DNA from: Pseudomonadota bacterium
GTDB taxonomy: Bacteria; Pseudomonadota; Alphaproteobacteria; Puniceispirillales; Puniceispirillaceae
Length of the DNA stretch: 64,000 nucleotides
Assembly (NCBI GenBank): GCA_027620495.1
Contig: JAQCEA010000001.1
Location: 169,441-233,440 of the forward strand
Direction of reading: 5' to 3'
Position 1 is the first letter of the stretch, and each line of letters begins with the position of its first letter. The notes beneath the pieces are model-generated. The model did no database searches, was not told where the DNA came from, and worked only from the letters and a program-made list of their open reading frames with translations. This document shows positions 7,595 to 16,599 of the stretch, piece by piece. The position numbers and the translations under genes are program-made.

Positions 7595-10390
7595 TCAGGC
7601 AAGCGTTGCAACCACATCTTCACAACGGTTGCAGATACCATCATCCGCAGTCACTTCGGGCATGACTTTCCAGCATCGCCCGCATTTACCGCCTGTCGCA
7701 ACGGCAAATTCCACGGCCACATCAGCCACCGTGTCAAGCCGGAAAGCATCGGCTGGCGGCGTATCTGTCACAATGGTTGCCGCCGAGGTAATAAACAGGC
7801 TGGCCACATCCTTTCCATCAAACGCCGATTGCATGGCCGGGGTGACATAAACCAGCGGTGCTGCCTGAAGTGATGCGCCAATCGCCCCGTCATTTCGCGC
7901 CTTTTCCAGCGCGCTCATAACCACCTGACGCACCTGACGAATGGTTGACCATTTTGCGTCAACATCCACATTACGCCAGTTGGCAGGCACCGCATCATAT
8001 TGTCTTAAATGCACAGAATTTTCCGGGTCACCAACATAGGCCTGCCACGCCTCTTCGGCGGTAAAACAAATGATCGGGGCCAACCACGCTGTTAACCGGT
8101 TGAATAATTCATGCATTACTGTCCGGCAGGCCCGCCGACCTGTAGACGCCGGCAGGTCGCAATACAGCATATCTTTCCTGATTTCAAAATAGAATGCCGA
8201 CAGATCGCTGTTACAAAACTGATGCAACTCGGTAAAAATGCCATGAAAATCATAGGTTTCGGTCATGCGGCGGATACGATCATCCAAAGTGGCAATCCGG
8301 TGCAATACCCATTTTTCAAGATCGGGCATATCATCGTAACCCACCTGTTCAGCCTGATCATAGCCATCGAGCGCACCCAATAAATAGCGCAAGGTGTTAC
8401 GGAACCGCCGATAGGTATCGGTCATGCGTTTGATGATTTCCGGGCCGATCCGCAGATCATTATAATAATCTGAACTCACCACCCAGAGACGCAAAATATC
8501 AGCGCCATTTTGTTCCATCACAGCTTGCGGGGTAACGACATTACCAAGCGATTTGGACATTTTGCGGCCATGTTCATCAAGCACAAAGCCATGCGTCAAC
8601 ACGCCCTTATAAGGCGCGCGACCACGGGTCGCACAAGATTGCAATAATGAAGAATGAAACCAGCCACGATGCTGATCAGACCCTTCAAGATATAAATCAG
8701 CCGGGCTGTCTAGGTCTTCCCGGTCTTCCAGAACAAAAGCATGGGTCGACCCGCTATCGAACCATACATCCAAAATATCAGTCACTTGTTCATAATCATC
8801 AGCGTTATAGTCATCACCCAAAAAGCGGCTGGCGTCAGACAGGAACCAGCAATCAGCCCCTTCAGCGCGCATTGCCTCGACAATACGGGCATGCACAGCC
8901 GGATCACGCAACGGGTCGCCAGTTTGTTTATTAACAAAAATGGTCAGCGGCACACCCCATGCACGCTGGCGGCTCAGACACCAGTCTGGTCGCTGGGCAA
9001 TCATTGAGGTCAGACGCTTTTGTCCAGCCGCCGGGTAAAATGCTGTTTTTGCCAATTCACCAAGCGCTATATCGCGCAGCCCATGTGATTCCATCGACAC
9101 AAACCATTGCGCCGTGTTGCGATAAATCACCGGTGCCTTTGACCGCCAAGAATGCGGATAGGAATGAACCAATTTGCCAATGCCAATGACACCGCCATGC
9201 GCGGCCATCATATCGGCAATTTTGGCATTATCGCGCAGCGCATGCATGCCGCCATAAAGAGGAAGATGCGGCAAAATATACCCGTCTTCTCCAACGGTTT
9301 CTGGCACGGCGATGCCATGTTTGAGATGCGCCAATTCATAATCTTCTACACCATGGCCCGGGGCAATATGCACAAAGCCGGTACCTTGTTCCGTGGTGAC
9401 ATGGCTACCAGCCAGCAATGGCACGTCAAAATCATATCCATCTGCGGCCATCGGATGGGCCGCAATGGTGCCGGCCAATTCATGTCCGGCCACTGTCGCA
9501 CGAACGGTCATGGCCTCAATGCCAAGCGCATCCGCCACCGAATCGCATAATTCATCAGCAAGACATAAAACGTCACCTTTGCGCACAAGCACATCATCTT
9601 TGACCGCTGTCACCTCGATAATGCGGTAGGCGATATCATCACCATAGGCAATGGCGCGGTTGCCCGGCATCGTCCAAGGCGTTGTTGTCCAGATCACAAT
9701 GCTGGCACCGCGCAAGGTGTCCAACGCGCTTGTTTGCACTGGAAACCGTGCATAAATTGTGACCGAGGTATGGTCTTCATATTCGATTTCCGCCTCGGCG
9801 AGTGCGGTTTTTTCAACCGGTGACCACATCACCGGTTTGGCACCCCGATACAAGCTGCCATCCATCAGAATTTTGCCAAGCTCTTCGGCAATCTTTGCTT
9901 CGGCCTCATAGGCCATTGTGGTGTAGGGCGACTGCCAGTCACCAAGCACCCCAAGCCGTTGAAATTCAGCCGACTGAACCGCCAGCCAATGCGCGGCAAA
10001 ATCGCGGCATTCCTGACGGAATTCGGCTGTTGGCACCGCGTCTTTGTCTTTGCCTTTTTTGCGATATTGTTCTTCGATCTTCCATTCGATGGGCAAACCG
10101 TGACAATCCCATCCGGGCACATAATTGGCATCTTTGCCCAACATAGATTGTGACCGGTTGACAACATCTTTCAAAATTTTGTTCAGAGCATGGCCAATAT
10201 GCAGCTGTCCGTTGGCATAGGGCGGGCCGTCATGAAGTATGAATTTCGGCGCCCCCTGCCGCGTTTCACGAAGCTTGCGATAAAGGTCAACCTGTTGCCA
10301 GCTTTCTAGAATTTCCGGTTCCTTTTTGGGCAATCCTGCCCGCATGGGAAAATCTGTACGCGGCAAAAATACAGTGTCTTTATAATTCAT
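7595..10390 (-). CDS. ileS: Isoleucyl-tRNA synthetase
   Basis: Class I aminoacyl-tRNA synthetase, 931 residues. The HIGH motif is H64-I-G-H67 (PPYANGQLHIGHAL) and the KMSKS loop is GRKMSKSLGN near residue 600. The WxTTPWTxPxN editing-domain segment (WTTTPWTMPGNRAIAY) is present. The extreme C-terminus has a zinc knuckle, CGRCWKV plus CNRCEDVV, as in bacterial IleRS of the E. coli type. It is followed by lspA after 29 bp and preceded by ribF after 84 bp, reproducing the widespread ribF-ileS-lspA order. Confidence 0.98.
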   Translation of the reverse strand: MNYKDTVFLPRTDFPMRAGLPKKEPEILESWQQVDLYRKLRETRQGAPKFILHDGPPYANGQLHIGHALNKILKDVVNRSQSMLGKDANYVPGWDCHGLPIEWKIEEQYRKKGKDKDAVPTAEFRQECRDFAAHWLAVQSAEFQRLGVLGDWQSPYTTMAYEAEAKIAEELGKILMDGSLYRGAKPVMWSPVEKTALAEAEIEYEDHTSVTIYARFPVQTSALDTLRGASIVIWTTTPWTMPGNRAIAYGDDIAYRIIEVTAVKDDVLVRKGDVLCLADELCDSVADALGIEAMTVRATVAGHELAGTIAAHPMAADGYDFDVPLLAGSHVTTEQGTGFVHIAPGHGVEDYELAHLKHGIAVPETVGEDGYILPHLPLYGGMHALRDNAKIADMMAAHGGVIGIGKLVHSYPHSWRSKAPVIYRNTAQWFVSMESHGLRDIALGELAKTAFYPAAGQKRLTSMIAQRPDWCLSRQRAWGVPLTIFVNKQTGDPLRDPAVHARIVEAMRAEGADCWFLSDASRFLGDDYNADDYEQVTDILDVWFDSGSTHAFVLEDREDLDSPADLYLEGSDQHRGWFHSSLLQSCATRGRAPYKGVLTHGFVLDEHGRKMSKSLGNVVTPQAVMEQNGADILRLWVVSSDYYNDLRIGPEIIKRMTDTYRRFRNTLRYLLGALDGYDQAEQVGYDDMPDLEKWVLHRIATLDDRIRRMTETYDFHGIFTELHQFCNSDLSAFYFEIRKDMLYCDLPASTGRRACRTVMHELFNRLTAWLAPIICFTAEEAWQAYVGDPENSVHLRQYDAVPANWRNVDVDAKWSTIRQVRQVVMSALEKARNDGAIGASLQAAPLVYVTPAMQSAFDGKDVASLFITSAATIVTDTPPADAFRLDTVADVAVEFAVATGGKCGRCWKVMPEVTADDGICNRCEDVVATLA

Positions 10391-10474
10391 GGCTGGCTCA
10401 ATCTTTTAACGGGCTATTTTCGGACTTTGTCTTGGTATCTGTTGGTATCTGTTCAAATTATCATATGACCGGGG

Positions 10475-11464
10475 CTAGCCAGACTGACGCAGATGCAAAT
10501 CTGACAGGATGCGCCGAGCGTGATCGGCATCGGTTGAAATTTGCGCCAGCAATTCATCTATGCCAGCAAATCTCTGTTCTGGGCGCAGGAATGCTTTTAG
10601 CCGCACCAGCAATCGCTGTCCATAAAGGTCGCAATCACTGTCGAATAAATGCGCTTCGCACAGCACATCCTTTTTTTCAAATGTGGGCCGAATACCAATA
10701 TTGGCAACGCCACCAGCCCGTCTTTGCGGCGCGGCCTTGCCATCATCAATGTCAATTTCAACAGCATACACACCAAAGGCTGGTTGCTGGAGGGTTTCAA
10801 GCGCAATATTGGCCGTAGGAAACCCAATTTTGCGGCCACGCTGGTCACCTTTGATCACCGTGCCTGTCACCGCCCAGTCTCGCCCAAGCATAGCGGCGGC
10901 GGCGGCCGGATCGCCAGCTTGCAACGCCGCGCGGATGCGGCTTGATGAAATCACCACGCTATTTTCATCCTGCAATAGCGGCACGCTGAACGCCGCAATG
11001 CCAACCGAAGCGCCATAATCATTTATCGTGTCAATTTGACCGCCACGCCCCCGGCCAAAGGCGAAATCGGCCCCGGCATAAAGCTGTTTCACGCCAAGGG
11101 CAGGCAGAACTGATGACAAAAAATCTTCAGCATCAGTCCGGCGCAACGATTCATCAAACGACACATGAATGATCCGGTCCACCTGAAGATTGGACAATAG
11201 CCGGTCTTTCTCGGCGCGGTCAGCCAGATGAAACGGGGCATCTTCCTGTCTAAAAAACTCTCGTGGATGGGGGTCAAAGGTAATAATGGCCGGCACCAAC
11301 CCATCGCGCTTGGCCGCTTCACAGGCCGCCGCCACAACCTGTTGATGACCACGATGCACACCATCAAAATTGCCAATAGCAGCCGCAAGTGGTGGCCCAC
11401 CCAAGGGGGCGTCACCTATCTGCCAACCGATCACTTCGGCCATTTTTCTATCATTCTTTACCAT
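10475..11464 (-). CDS. ribF: Bifunctional riboflavin kinase / FAD synthetase
   Basis: Makes FMN and FAD from riboflavin. In 329 residues it has an N-terminal nucleotidyltransferase domain with GNFDGVHRGH (31-40), TFDPHPREFF and GADFAFGRGRGG. A C-terminal flavokinase domain follows, with GDQRGRKIGFPTANI and GVANIGIRPTFE. Both halves look intact. A second ATG at 11443 (MAEVIGW) could also be the start; neither has a clear ribosome site. It heads the - strand ribF-ileS-lspA-lipoprotein-mutL run. Confidence 0.96.
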   Translation of the reverse strand: MVKNDRKMAEVIGWQIGDAPLGGPPLAAAIGNFDGVHRGHQQVVAAACEAAKRDGLVPAIITFDPHPREFFRQEDAPFHLADRAEKDRLLSNLQVDRIIHVSFDESLRRTDAEDFLSSVLPALGVKQLYAGADFAFGRGRGGQIDTINDYGASVGIAAFSVPLLQDENSVVISSSRIRAALQAGDPAAAAAMLGRDWAVTGTVIKGDQRGRKIGFPTANIALETLQQPAFGVYAVEIDIDDGKAAPQRRAGGVANIGIRPTFEKKDVLCEAHLFDSDCDLYGQRLLVRLKAFLRPEQRFAGIDELLAQISTDADHARRILSDLHLRQSG

Positions 11465-11698
11465 CGGGCGGCACTATATCGCTGAACGACCAAAAATATC
11501 AATCTTTGTTCGCATGAATTACAAGAAACCACGCGAGTGGTCCGGCTTTATCACGCCAAATAGTCAAACAGAAGGATTGCACAACGCAGTGCGCATTTGA
11601 TAGGTTTAACGGGCGTTTAAAAAACCCCAATCACCCGTTGCCTGTCTGGTCAAAAAAACAGACCAACCCGTGATGCAGATAACAGATTGATCATTATT
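11465..11698. other. Intergenic region between divergent ribF and mscS-like genes
   Basis: This 234 bp gap must hold the promoters of two divergent transcripts. I see a short imperfect dyad (ACCAC-GCGA-GTGGT near 11530) and a GGG/CCC dyad around 11608-11640, but no convincing promoter pair, terminator or small gene. Confidence 0.4.
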
Positions 11699-12556
11699 AT
11701 GGACAACCAATTCATAAATCTGACTTTACTTGATGAACAGAATTTTGATGTGTTGCTTGGGTTTTCAACACAGCTCTTGGCGGGCATTTTAACATTAATC
11801 ATCGGGTTTTGGCTGGCAGGCCGTGCTGGCAGACTGACCGTCGAGTCATTAAATAAGATTGAACGTCTCGATAATACCGTTGTGCCTTTGCTGGGGGCGC
11901 TGGTGCGCTATGCCGGCATGACGCTGACGCTGGTTGTGGCGCTTGGCAAATTTGGTGTTGAAACCACCTCGATCATCGCCCTGCTTGGTGCAGCTGGCTT
12001 GGCCATTGGTTTGGCGTTGCAAGGCACGTTATCAAATGTGGCGGCAGGCCTGATGCTGGTGTTTTTGCGTCCCTTTAAAATTGGCGATTGGATTGAGGCC
12101 GCTGGCATGTCCGGATCGGTGCGTGAAATCGGGCTATTTACAACGGTGATCGACACTTTTGACAATGTATTTATCAGCGTTCCGAATTCATCAATCTGGT
12201 CATCTAGCATTGTCAATCATTCGCGTTATGGCACCCGGCGGCTTGACCTTGATATTGGCATTGACCATGCCAGCGATCTAGACAAAGCCGAAGCCGCGAT
12301 GATGTCGCTGGCATCTGATCCGCGGGTGCTAAAAGACCCAGCACCCCGATTTATTGTGGTTGGATTTGACGAGCGTGCCGTTACCATCAGGTTGCGGGTG
12401 CATGCCACCTATGCCGATTTTTTTGATCTTGGCTATGATCTAAATCGCCGGTTAAAACAGGCGCTGGATGATCACAAAATCATCATCCCCTATCCAAAAC
12501 GCATTATTCATCATAATGACGCTGTTGAAGACCGTGGCGATATCCGCATCACATGA
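11699..12556 (+). CDS. Small-conductance mechanosensitive channel (MscS family)
   Basis: Inner-membrane channel that opens under membrane tension to release solutes on osmotic downshock. The 285-residue protein has three hydrophobic segments in the first 110 residues. The pore helix AALGLAIGLALQG-type region appears as GAAGLAIGLALQGTLSNVAAG. The beta domain signature RPFKIGDWIEAAG follows, then a soluble C-terminal alpha/beta domain, the normal MscS layout and length. The ATG at 11699 is used; an in-frame TTG lies 12 bases upstream, and neither has a clear ribosome site. It overlaps the next gene by 4 bp. Confidence 0.92.
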   Translation: MDNQFINLTLLDEQNFDVLLGFSTQLLAGILTLIIGFWLAGRAGRLTVESLNKIERLDNTVVPLLGALVRYAGMTLTLVVALGKFGVETTSIIALLGAAGLAIGLALQGTLSNVAAGLMLVFLRPFKIGDWIEAAGMSGSVREIGLFTTVIDTFDNVFISVPNSSIWSSSIVNHSRYGTRRLDLDIGIDHASDLDKAEAAMMSLASDPRVLKDPAPRFIVVGFDERAVTIRLRVHATYADFFDLGYDLNRRLKQALDDHKIIIPYPKRIIHHNDAVEDRGDIRIT

Positions 12557-13257
12557 CGGCACCATCTGATAGTCCAAAACCGGAAAATCCAGGCATCACC
12601 CGCGAAACGTTACAAAATTGGCGTGTGGCATCACTTGCGCGCGAACGCGATGGTGCCGAGGCAAGCATTGCCACCGAAGACCAGTTGCTTGAATCACGCC
12701 GTCTGGTGATTGCCGATAACACTGATGTTTCAGATTTCTGGGTGTTTGGCTATGGCAGTCTGATTTACAACCCGATCATTGATCATCGCCAACGCGCCCT
12801 TGCATCAATATATGGCTATCATCGACGATTCTGTTTATGGACCAAGATTGGCCGCGGTTCACCTGACTGCCCCGGTTTGGTGTTATCACTTGATCGGGGC
12901 GGGTCTTGCAAGGGCGTTGCCTTTCAATTGAACCCGCAAAACGCCATTGCCGAGCTGGATTTATTGTGGCGCCGTGAAATGATGACATTGGCCTATCAGC
13001 CACGGTTATTATCCGTGCATACCAATATTGGCCTGAAACGCGGTCTTGCCTTTGTTGCCAATCCTGCACGCCCAGCCTATGCGCCCCCCATGCCATTTGA
13101 GGCGACTGTAGAGGTTGTCGCGAATGCCGCTGGTTTTAATGGGCCGTGCCGGGATTATCTTTATGACACGGTGAAAGGCATGCAGGCTTGCGGCATTCGA
13201 GACCATCAATTGGAAAAACTCGCCGCCGCAGTGCAGCAGAGGCTTGCTTCACGCTGA
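12553..13257 (+). CDS. Gamma-glutamylcyclotransferase, ChaC family
   Basis: ChaC-type enzymes cleave glutathione to 5-oxoproline and Cys-Gly. The 234-residue protein has the substrate-binding loop VFGYGSLIYNP (Y67-G-S-L70), preceded by a charged 60-residue N-terminal extension. RRFCLWTKIGRGSPDCPGLVLSL and LDLLWRREMM, which holds the likely catalytic glutamate, also match the family. It begins in a 4 bp overlap (ATGA) with the MscS-like gene, which suggests a two-gene operon linking osmotic and glutathione responses. Calling it glutathione-specific is family inference. Confidence 0.88.
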   Translation: MTAPSDSPKPENPGITRETLQNWRVASLARERDGAEASIATEDQLLESRRLVIADNTDVSDFWVFGYGSLIYNPIIDHRQRALASIYGYHRRFCLWTKIGRGSPDCPGLVLSLDRGGSCKGVAFQLNPQNAIAELDLLWRREMMTLAYQPRLLSVHTNIGLKRGLAFVANPARPAYAPPMPFEATVEVVANAAGFNGPCRDYLYDTVKGMQACGIRDHQLEKLAAAVQQRLASR

Positions 13258-13290
13258 TATTTTGGGTAGAGACTGTTGGTGTTGGGCTAT

Positions 13291-13376
13291 GCGGCTGTGG
13301 CGGAATGGTAGACGCGGCGGATTCAAAATCCGCTTCTGGTGACAGAGTGGGGGTTCAAGTCCCTTCAGCCGTACCA
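13291..13376 (+). tRNA. tRNA-Leu (anticodon CAA)
   Basis: An 86-base class II tRNA. The acceptor strands GCGGCTG and CAGCCGT pair with a G-U at the end, followed by A and an encoded CCA (13374-13376). The anticodon arm is GCGGA-TTCAAAA-TCCGC, giving CAA. The T arm contains GGTTCAAGTCC. A variable arm lies between the anticodon and T arms, as in tRNA-Leu. Confidence 0.96.
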
Positions 13377-13460
13377 CCCAACCTTTTTGTGATTGGCAGT
13401 AATGCCACGCCTGCCTCTGGTCACATTTTGGCGACCGCCATCGAAAACCGGTGATGTGAT

Positions 13461-14039
13461 ATGAAGTTGTGGCAAGTTATCAAACAACAATATGATTTTG
13501 TCATTCGTACAGCTGGCACGCCGCTGGCGACAAGATTGATGCTGTTATATTCAGCACTCGAATCGATTATAATTCCGATTCCGGTCGACCCACTTTTGGT
13601 GGCGGTGGTGCTGGCAAAGTCAAATGAATGGCGGCGAATTGCATTTGCCTGCACCGTTGCGTCGGTGATTGGCGGGGCCGGTGGCTGGGCGCTGGGGGCA
13701 TATTTAGGTTTGCACATCCACGCGCTGATCGACAGCCTGCCGGTGGCACTGGCAGCACCTTCGGCCTTCGCCGCGGTTGAAGCTGGCTTTGCTGAGTTCG
13801 GTTTGGTGCTGGTATTTCTTGGCGCTTTTTCGCCGCTACCCTATAAAGTGATCGCGGTGAGTGCTGGCATTGGCGGCTTTGGCTTGTTGCCGTTTTTGGT
13901 GATGTCATTTATTGGCCGCGGGCTGCGATTTGGCGTTGTTGCCGCGATTGCACGTCATCATGGCGACGCGAAAAAACTGATTAGCCTTGTTTCACTGCTT
14001 GTGGCGTTATTTGCGGGGGCAATATGGCTGACAAAATAA
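13461..14039 (+). CDS. YqaA-type DedA/SNARE-associated membrane protein
   Basis: A 192-residue polytopic membrane protein. The pattern ESIIIPIPVDPLLVAVVLAKSNEWRR, GGAGGWALGAYLG and GAFSPLPYKVIAVSAGIG matches the YqaA branch of the DedA superfamily, whose members are linked to lipid flipping and membrane homeostasis. The glycine- and proline-rich half-helix before the last membrane segments is conserved in that superfamily. The transported molecule is not known from sequence. It overlaps dsbB by 16 bp. Confidence 0.85.
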   Translation: MKLWQVIKQQYDFVIRTAGTPLATRLMLLYSALESIIIPIPVDPLLVAVVLAKSNEWRRIAFACTVASVIGGAGGWALGAYLGLHIHALIDSLPVALAAPSAFAAVEAGFAEFGLVLVFLGAFSPLPYKVIAVSAGIGGFGLLPFLVMSFIGRGLRFGVVAAIARHHGDAKKLISLVSLLVALFAGAIWLTK

Positions 14040-14533
14040 AACCGTTTTTGCCGCCCATCACCGCTGGTCAGGGCATTTTGATATGCGGCGGCATATCAGC
14101 CAGCCTTTATGCTGGTGCGTTATGGTTTCAATATGTTGGCGGGTTGATGCCTTGCAGCCTATGTTTGTGGCAACGCTGGCCGCATATCATCATCGTTATG
14201 CTGGCGGCGGCGGTGCTATTTGTGCGGATGCCACGTCTTGTGCTGGCAGCCATCGCCGTAACCGCCGCGACCAGTGTTATTCTGGCGGCCTATCATGCTG
14301 GGGTTGAATGGCAATTTTGGTCAGGCCCGACAGGCTGTACCGCCAGTTTGACCAACAGCGGTGATCTGACCAGCCTGACAGATAGTCTTTTGGCAACACC
14401 TGTCGTTCGATGCGATGAGGTGGCATGGTCATTTCTGGGCTTATCAATGGCCGGTTGGAATGGCCTGTTCAGCCTTGACATATGTTTGATTGCACTTATC
14501 TGCTTATTACAGGGAAAGAAGGTAGCATCATGA
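14024..14533 (+). CDS. dsbB: Disulfide bond formation protein B
   Basis: Inner-membrane quinone reductase that reoxidises DsbA. The 169-residue protein has four membrane segments. The quinone-linked pair C44-x2-C47 (MPCSLCLWQRWPH) and the second periplasmic pair C105/C130 (GPTGCTAS, VVRCDEVAW) are all present. The start lies within the preceding YqaA-type gene and the stop overlaps the coq7 ribosome-site region, so yqaA-dsbB-coq7 is a tight operon. This adjacency is common in alphaproteobacteria. Confidence 0.95.
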   Translation: MADKIKPFLPPITAGQGILICGGISASLYAGALWFQYVGGLMPCSLCLWQRWPHIIIVMLAAAVLFVRMPRLVLAAIAVTAATSVILAAYHAGVEWQFWSGPTGCTASLTNSGDLTSLTDSLLATPVVRCDEVAWSFLGLSMAGWNGLFSLDICLIALICLLQGKKVAS

Positions 14534-15063
14534 CATCACGTAACCCGACCACTTCACGCCGCGACATTGAGAGATTTTTGCGTGTTGACCATGCTGGTGA
14601 GCGGGCGGCGCAACAAATTTACAAAGGCCAGCTTGCGGTCTTGGCCAATCATGAAATGGCCGATGAAATCCGCCATATGATGGATCAGGAAGTTGAACAT
14701 CTCGAAACATTTGACAGCCTGTTGAACGAACGAAAAGTGCGGCCATCATTGCTCGACCCATTATGGGGCGCGGCTGGGTTTACGCTTGGCGTTGTGACCG
14801 CCGCGATGGGGCCAAAAGCCGCCATGGCCTGTACCATCGCCGTCGAAGAAGTGATTGGCGAACATTATCAAAAACAAGCTGATATTTTGGGGGAAGATGA
14901 ACGTGATCTACACGCCATTGTTGAACGGTTTCGTGATGAAGAACTAGAACATCGCGATATCGCCGTTGACCATGAGGGGCGCGAGGCACGACATTATGAT
15001 TTGTTGCGTAGCGTAATTCAGCGCGGCTGTCGTACCGCGATCAAAATCGCAGAAAAAATCTAG
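14530..15063 (+). CDS. coq7: 5-demethoxyubiquinone hydroxylase (COQ7/CAT5 family)
   Basis: Di-iron monooxygenase that hydroxylates demethoxyubiquinone in ubiquinone synthesis. The 177-residue product begins MTSRNPTTSRRDIERFLRVD. Iron ligands are expected at HAGERAAQQIY (E24), EVEHLE (E54-H57), VEEVIGEHY and DEELEHRD, the four ExxH-type motifs of the family. The start at 14530 is preceded by AAGAAGG. An upstream in-frame ATG at 14482 lies inside dsbB and would add 16 non-family residues. The stop codon is part of a CTAG palindrome shared with the convergent HNH gene. Confidence 0.95.
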   Translation: MTSRNPTTSRRDIERFLRVDHAGERAAQQIYKGQLAVLANHEMADEIRHMMDQEVEHLETFDSLLNERKVRPSLLDPLWGAAGFTLGVVTAAMGPKAAMACTIAVEEVIGEHYQKQADILGEDERDLHAIVERFRDEELEHRDIAVDHEGREARHYDLLRSVIQRGCRTAIKIAEKI

Positions 15064-15635
15064 GCAGGTTCGTCATCATCCTGCTGTAATTCAGTGTCCC
15101 AATACAGGTAATCACGCCAGGATTCATGCAGATAATTTGGCGGAAAGGCCCGCCCATTTTCCTGTAATTGCCAAACATTTGGCGCAACCGGCATGGCCAA
15201 TGGATGCATCCCCGATTGGCCGGGCATTTTATTGGCTTTACGCAAATTACATGGCCCGCAAGCAGCCACCACATTTGTCCATGAGGTGCGCCCGCCGCGT
15301 GATTTTGGAATGACATGGTCAAAGGTCAACTCAGACGCAACAAAGCCATTGCCGCAATATTGGCAGGAAAACCGGTCACGTAAAAACACATTAAAGCGGG
15401 TAAATGCTGGGTTACGCGTTTGCGGTACATATTCTTTGAGCGCAATCACCGATGGCAAATTCATTTTCAGGCTGGGCGATGAAATTTGCTGGTCATATTC
15501 GGAAATGATTGTCACCCGATCCGACCAGACAGCTTTCACCGTGTCCTGCCATGACCATAGTGAAAGCGGAAAATAATTAAGCGGCCGAAAATCTGCGTTA
15601 AGAGCCAATGCCGGCGCAAATCCCCCTGCGTTCAT
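15060..15635 (-). CDS. HNH endonuclease family protein
   Basis: A 191-residue protein with a zinc-stabilised HNH domain: C91-QY-C94, the catalytic D106-H107 in TFDHVIPKSRGG, and C126-GP-C129-N130. The N-terminal 80 residues (ALNADFRPLNYFPLSLWSWQD, EYVPQTRNPAFTRFN) match a widespread chromosomal HNH family in proteobacteria whose job is unsettled; it is not a phage-type homing enzyme by context. The start at 15635 follows AAGGGAGTGTGTG, a good ribosome site; the longer frame to 15713 lacks one. It shares its CTAG stop with coq7. Confidence 0.9.
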   Translation of the reverse strand: MNAGGFAPALALNADFRPLNYFPLSLWSWQDTVKAVWSDRVTIISEYDQQISSPSLKMNLPSVIALKEYVPQTRNPAFTRFNVFLRDRFSCQYCGNGFVASELTFDHVIPKSRGGRTSWTNVVAACGPCNLRKANKMPGQSGMHPLAMPVAPNVWQLQENGRAFPPNYLHESWRDYLYWDTELQQDDDEPA

Positions 15636-15800
15636 CACACACTCCCTTGCCAGATCAAACGCGTCTGATGACAAAAGCAAAACACGCTCTGGCAACAAAT
15701 ACAACCCCAACAAATCAATATATTGTGGCGCGACAGTTTGTCGCCTCTATATGTCGTAGGCCTAAAAATGCCAGCGGCAGTCAGCGCCAGTCAGCGCCAA

Positions 15801-16457
15801 TCAATCGGTGATATGTGACGCCAAAAATGCAATTGAGGCCGATAGACCATCCGGGTCGATTCCATGGCCAAGACCGGGCCTCTCGACACTATCAACAACA
15901 ACACCAAGCGGTTGCAAAATCCGCACCGCCTCGCCCATTAAAGCGCATGGCACGACCTGATCAGCACTCCCATGCACCAATTGCACTGGCGGATAGGGGG
16001 TGTTTGGCGTCGCTGATAAATCTTCATGTCGTAATAACGCGCCGGAAAAACTGATGATCGCGGCCGGGGCTGGTTGCAATCGCAAGCCGCAATGCAGCGC
16101 CATCATGCCGCCTTGTGAAAACCCGGCCAGAACAAGTGCAGATTCGGTCAAACCAAAGGCTGACAATAGCCCATTAATGGCCGTCTTTATAACTGGCGTG
16201 GCATAATCTGGGCCATTGACCCGGTCTTCAATATCAAACCATTCGCGGCCAGCCGGGTTCATTTTGCAGGGATCTGGCCCGTTCGGTACAAAAAACGCCA
16301 TACCCGGAAACCGGATCGAATAGGGCCGTGCCAAATCGGCAAGGTCATTGCCATCGGCCCCCCAGCCATGAAGCAACGTCATCACCTGTGTCGGGGCGCC
16401 GCCATGTGCTGGCGGGATATAGGGGCCGGTCAGGCCACCAAATTCACGAAGTTCCAT
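15801..16457 (-). CDS. Carboxylesterase / phospholipase-like alpha/beta hydrolase
   Basis: Serine hydrolase of the carboxylesterase/lysophospholipase (AB_hydrolase_2) family. The 218-residue protein has LLHGWGADGNDL (oxyanion loop), the nucleophile elbow GFSQGG with S114, HGSADQVVP (acid) and GLGHGID (histidine). All three catalytic residues are visible and the length is normal. Two ATGs in tandem (16460, 16457) follow AAGAGGGA; the second has better spacing. Substrate is unknown; it is divergent from gluQ. Confidence 0.9.
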   Translation of the reverse strand: MELREFGGLTGPYIPPAHGGAPTQVMTLLHGWGADGNDLADLARPYSIRFPGMAFFVPNGPDPCKMNPAGREWFDIEDRVNGPDYATPVIKTAINGLLSAFGLTESALVLAGFSQGGMMALHCGLRLQPAPAAIISFSGALLRHEDLSATPNTPYPPVQLVHGSADQVVPCALMGEAVRILQPLGVVVDSVERPGLGHGIDPDGLSASIAFLASHITD

Positions 16458-16599
16458 CATTCCCTCTTTTTTGTACCTGCGCACCGCCAAAATTTTTGAA
16501 CGCAGACCCCATCTTCACGCGGGCTGTCTGGTTATATTGACGAAAGTGTTGCAAAGCGATAGGTCTGAGGCAAGAAAAACAGCCGGATGTCCGTTGGTA

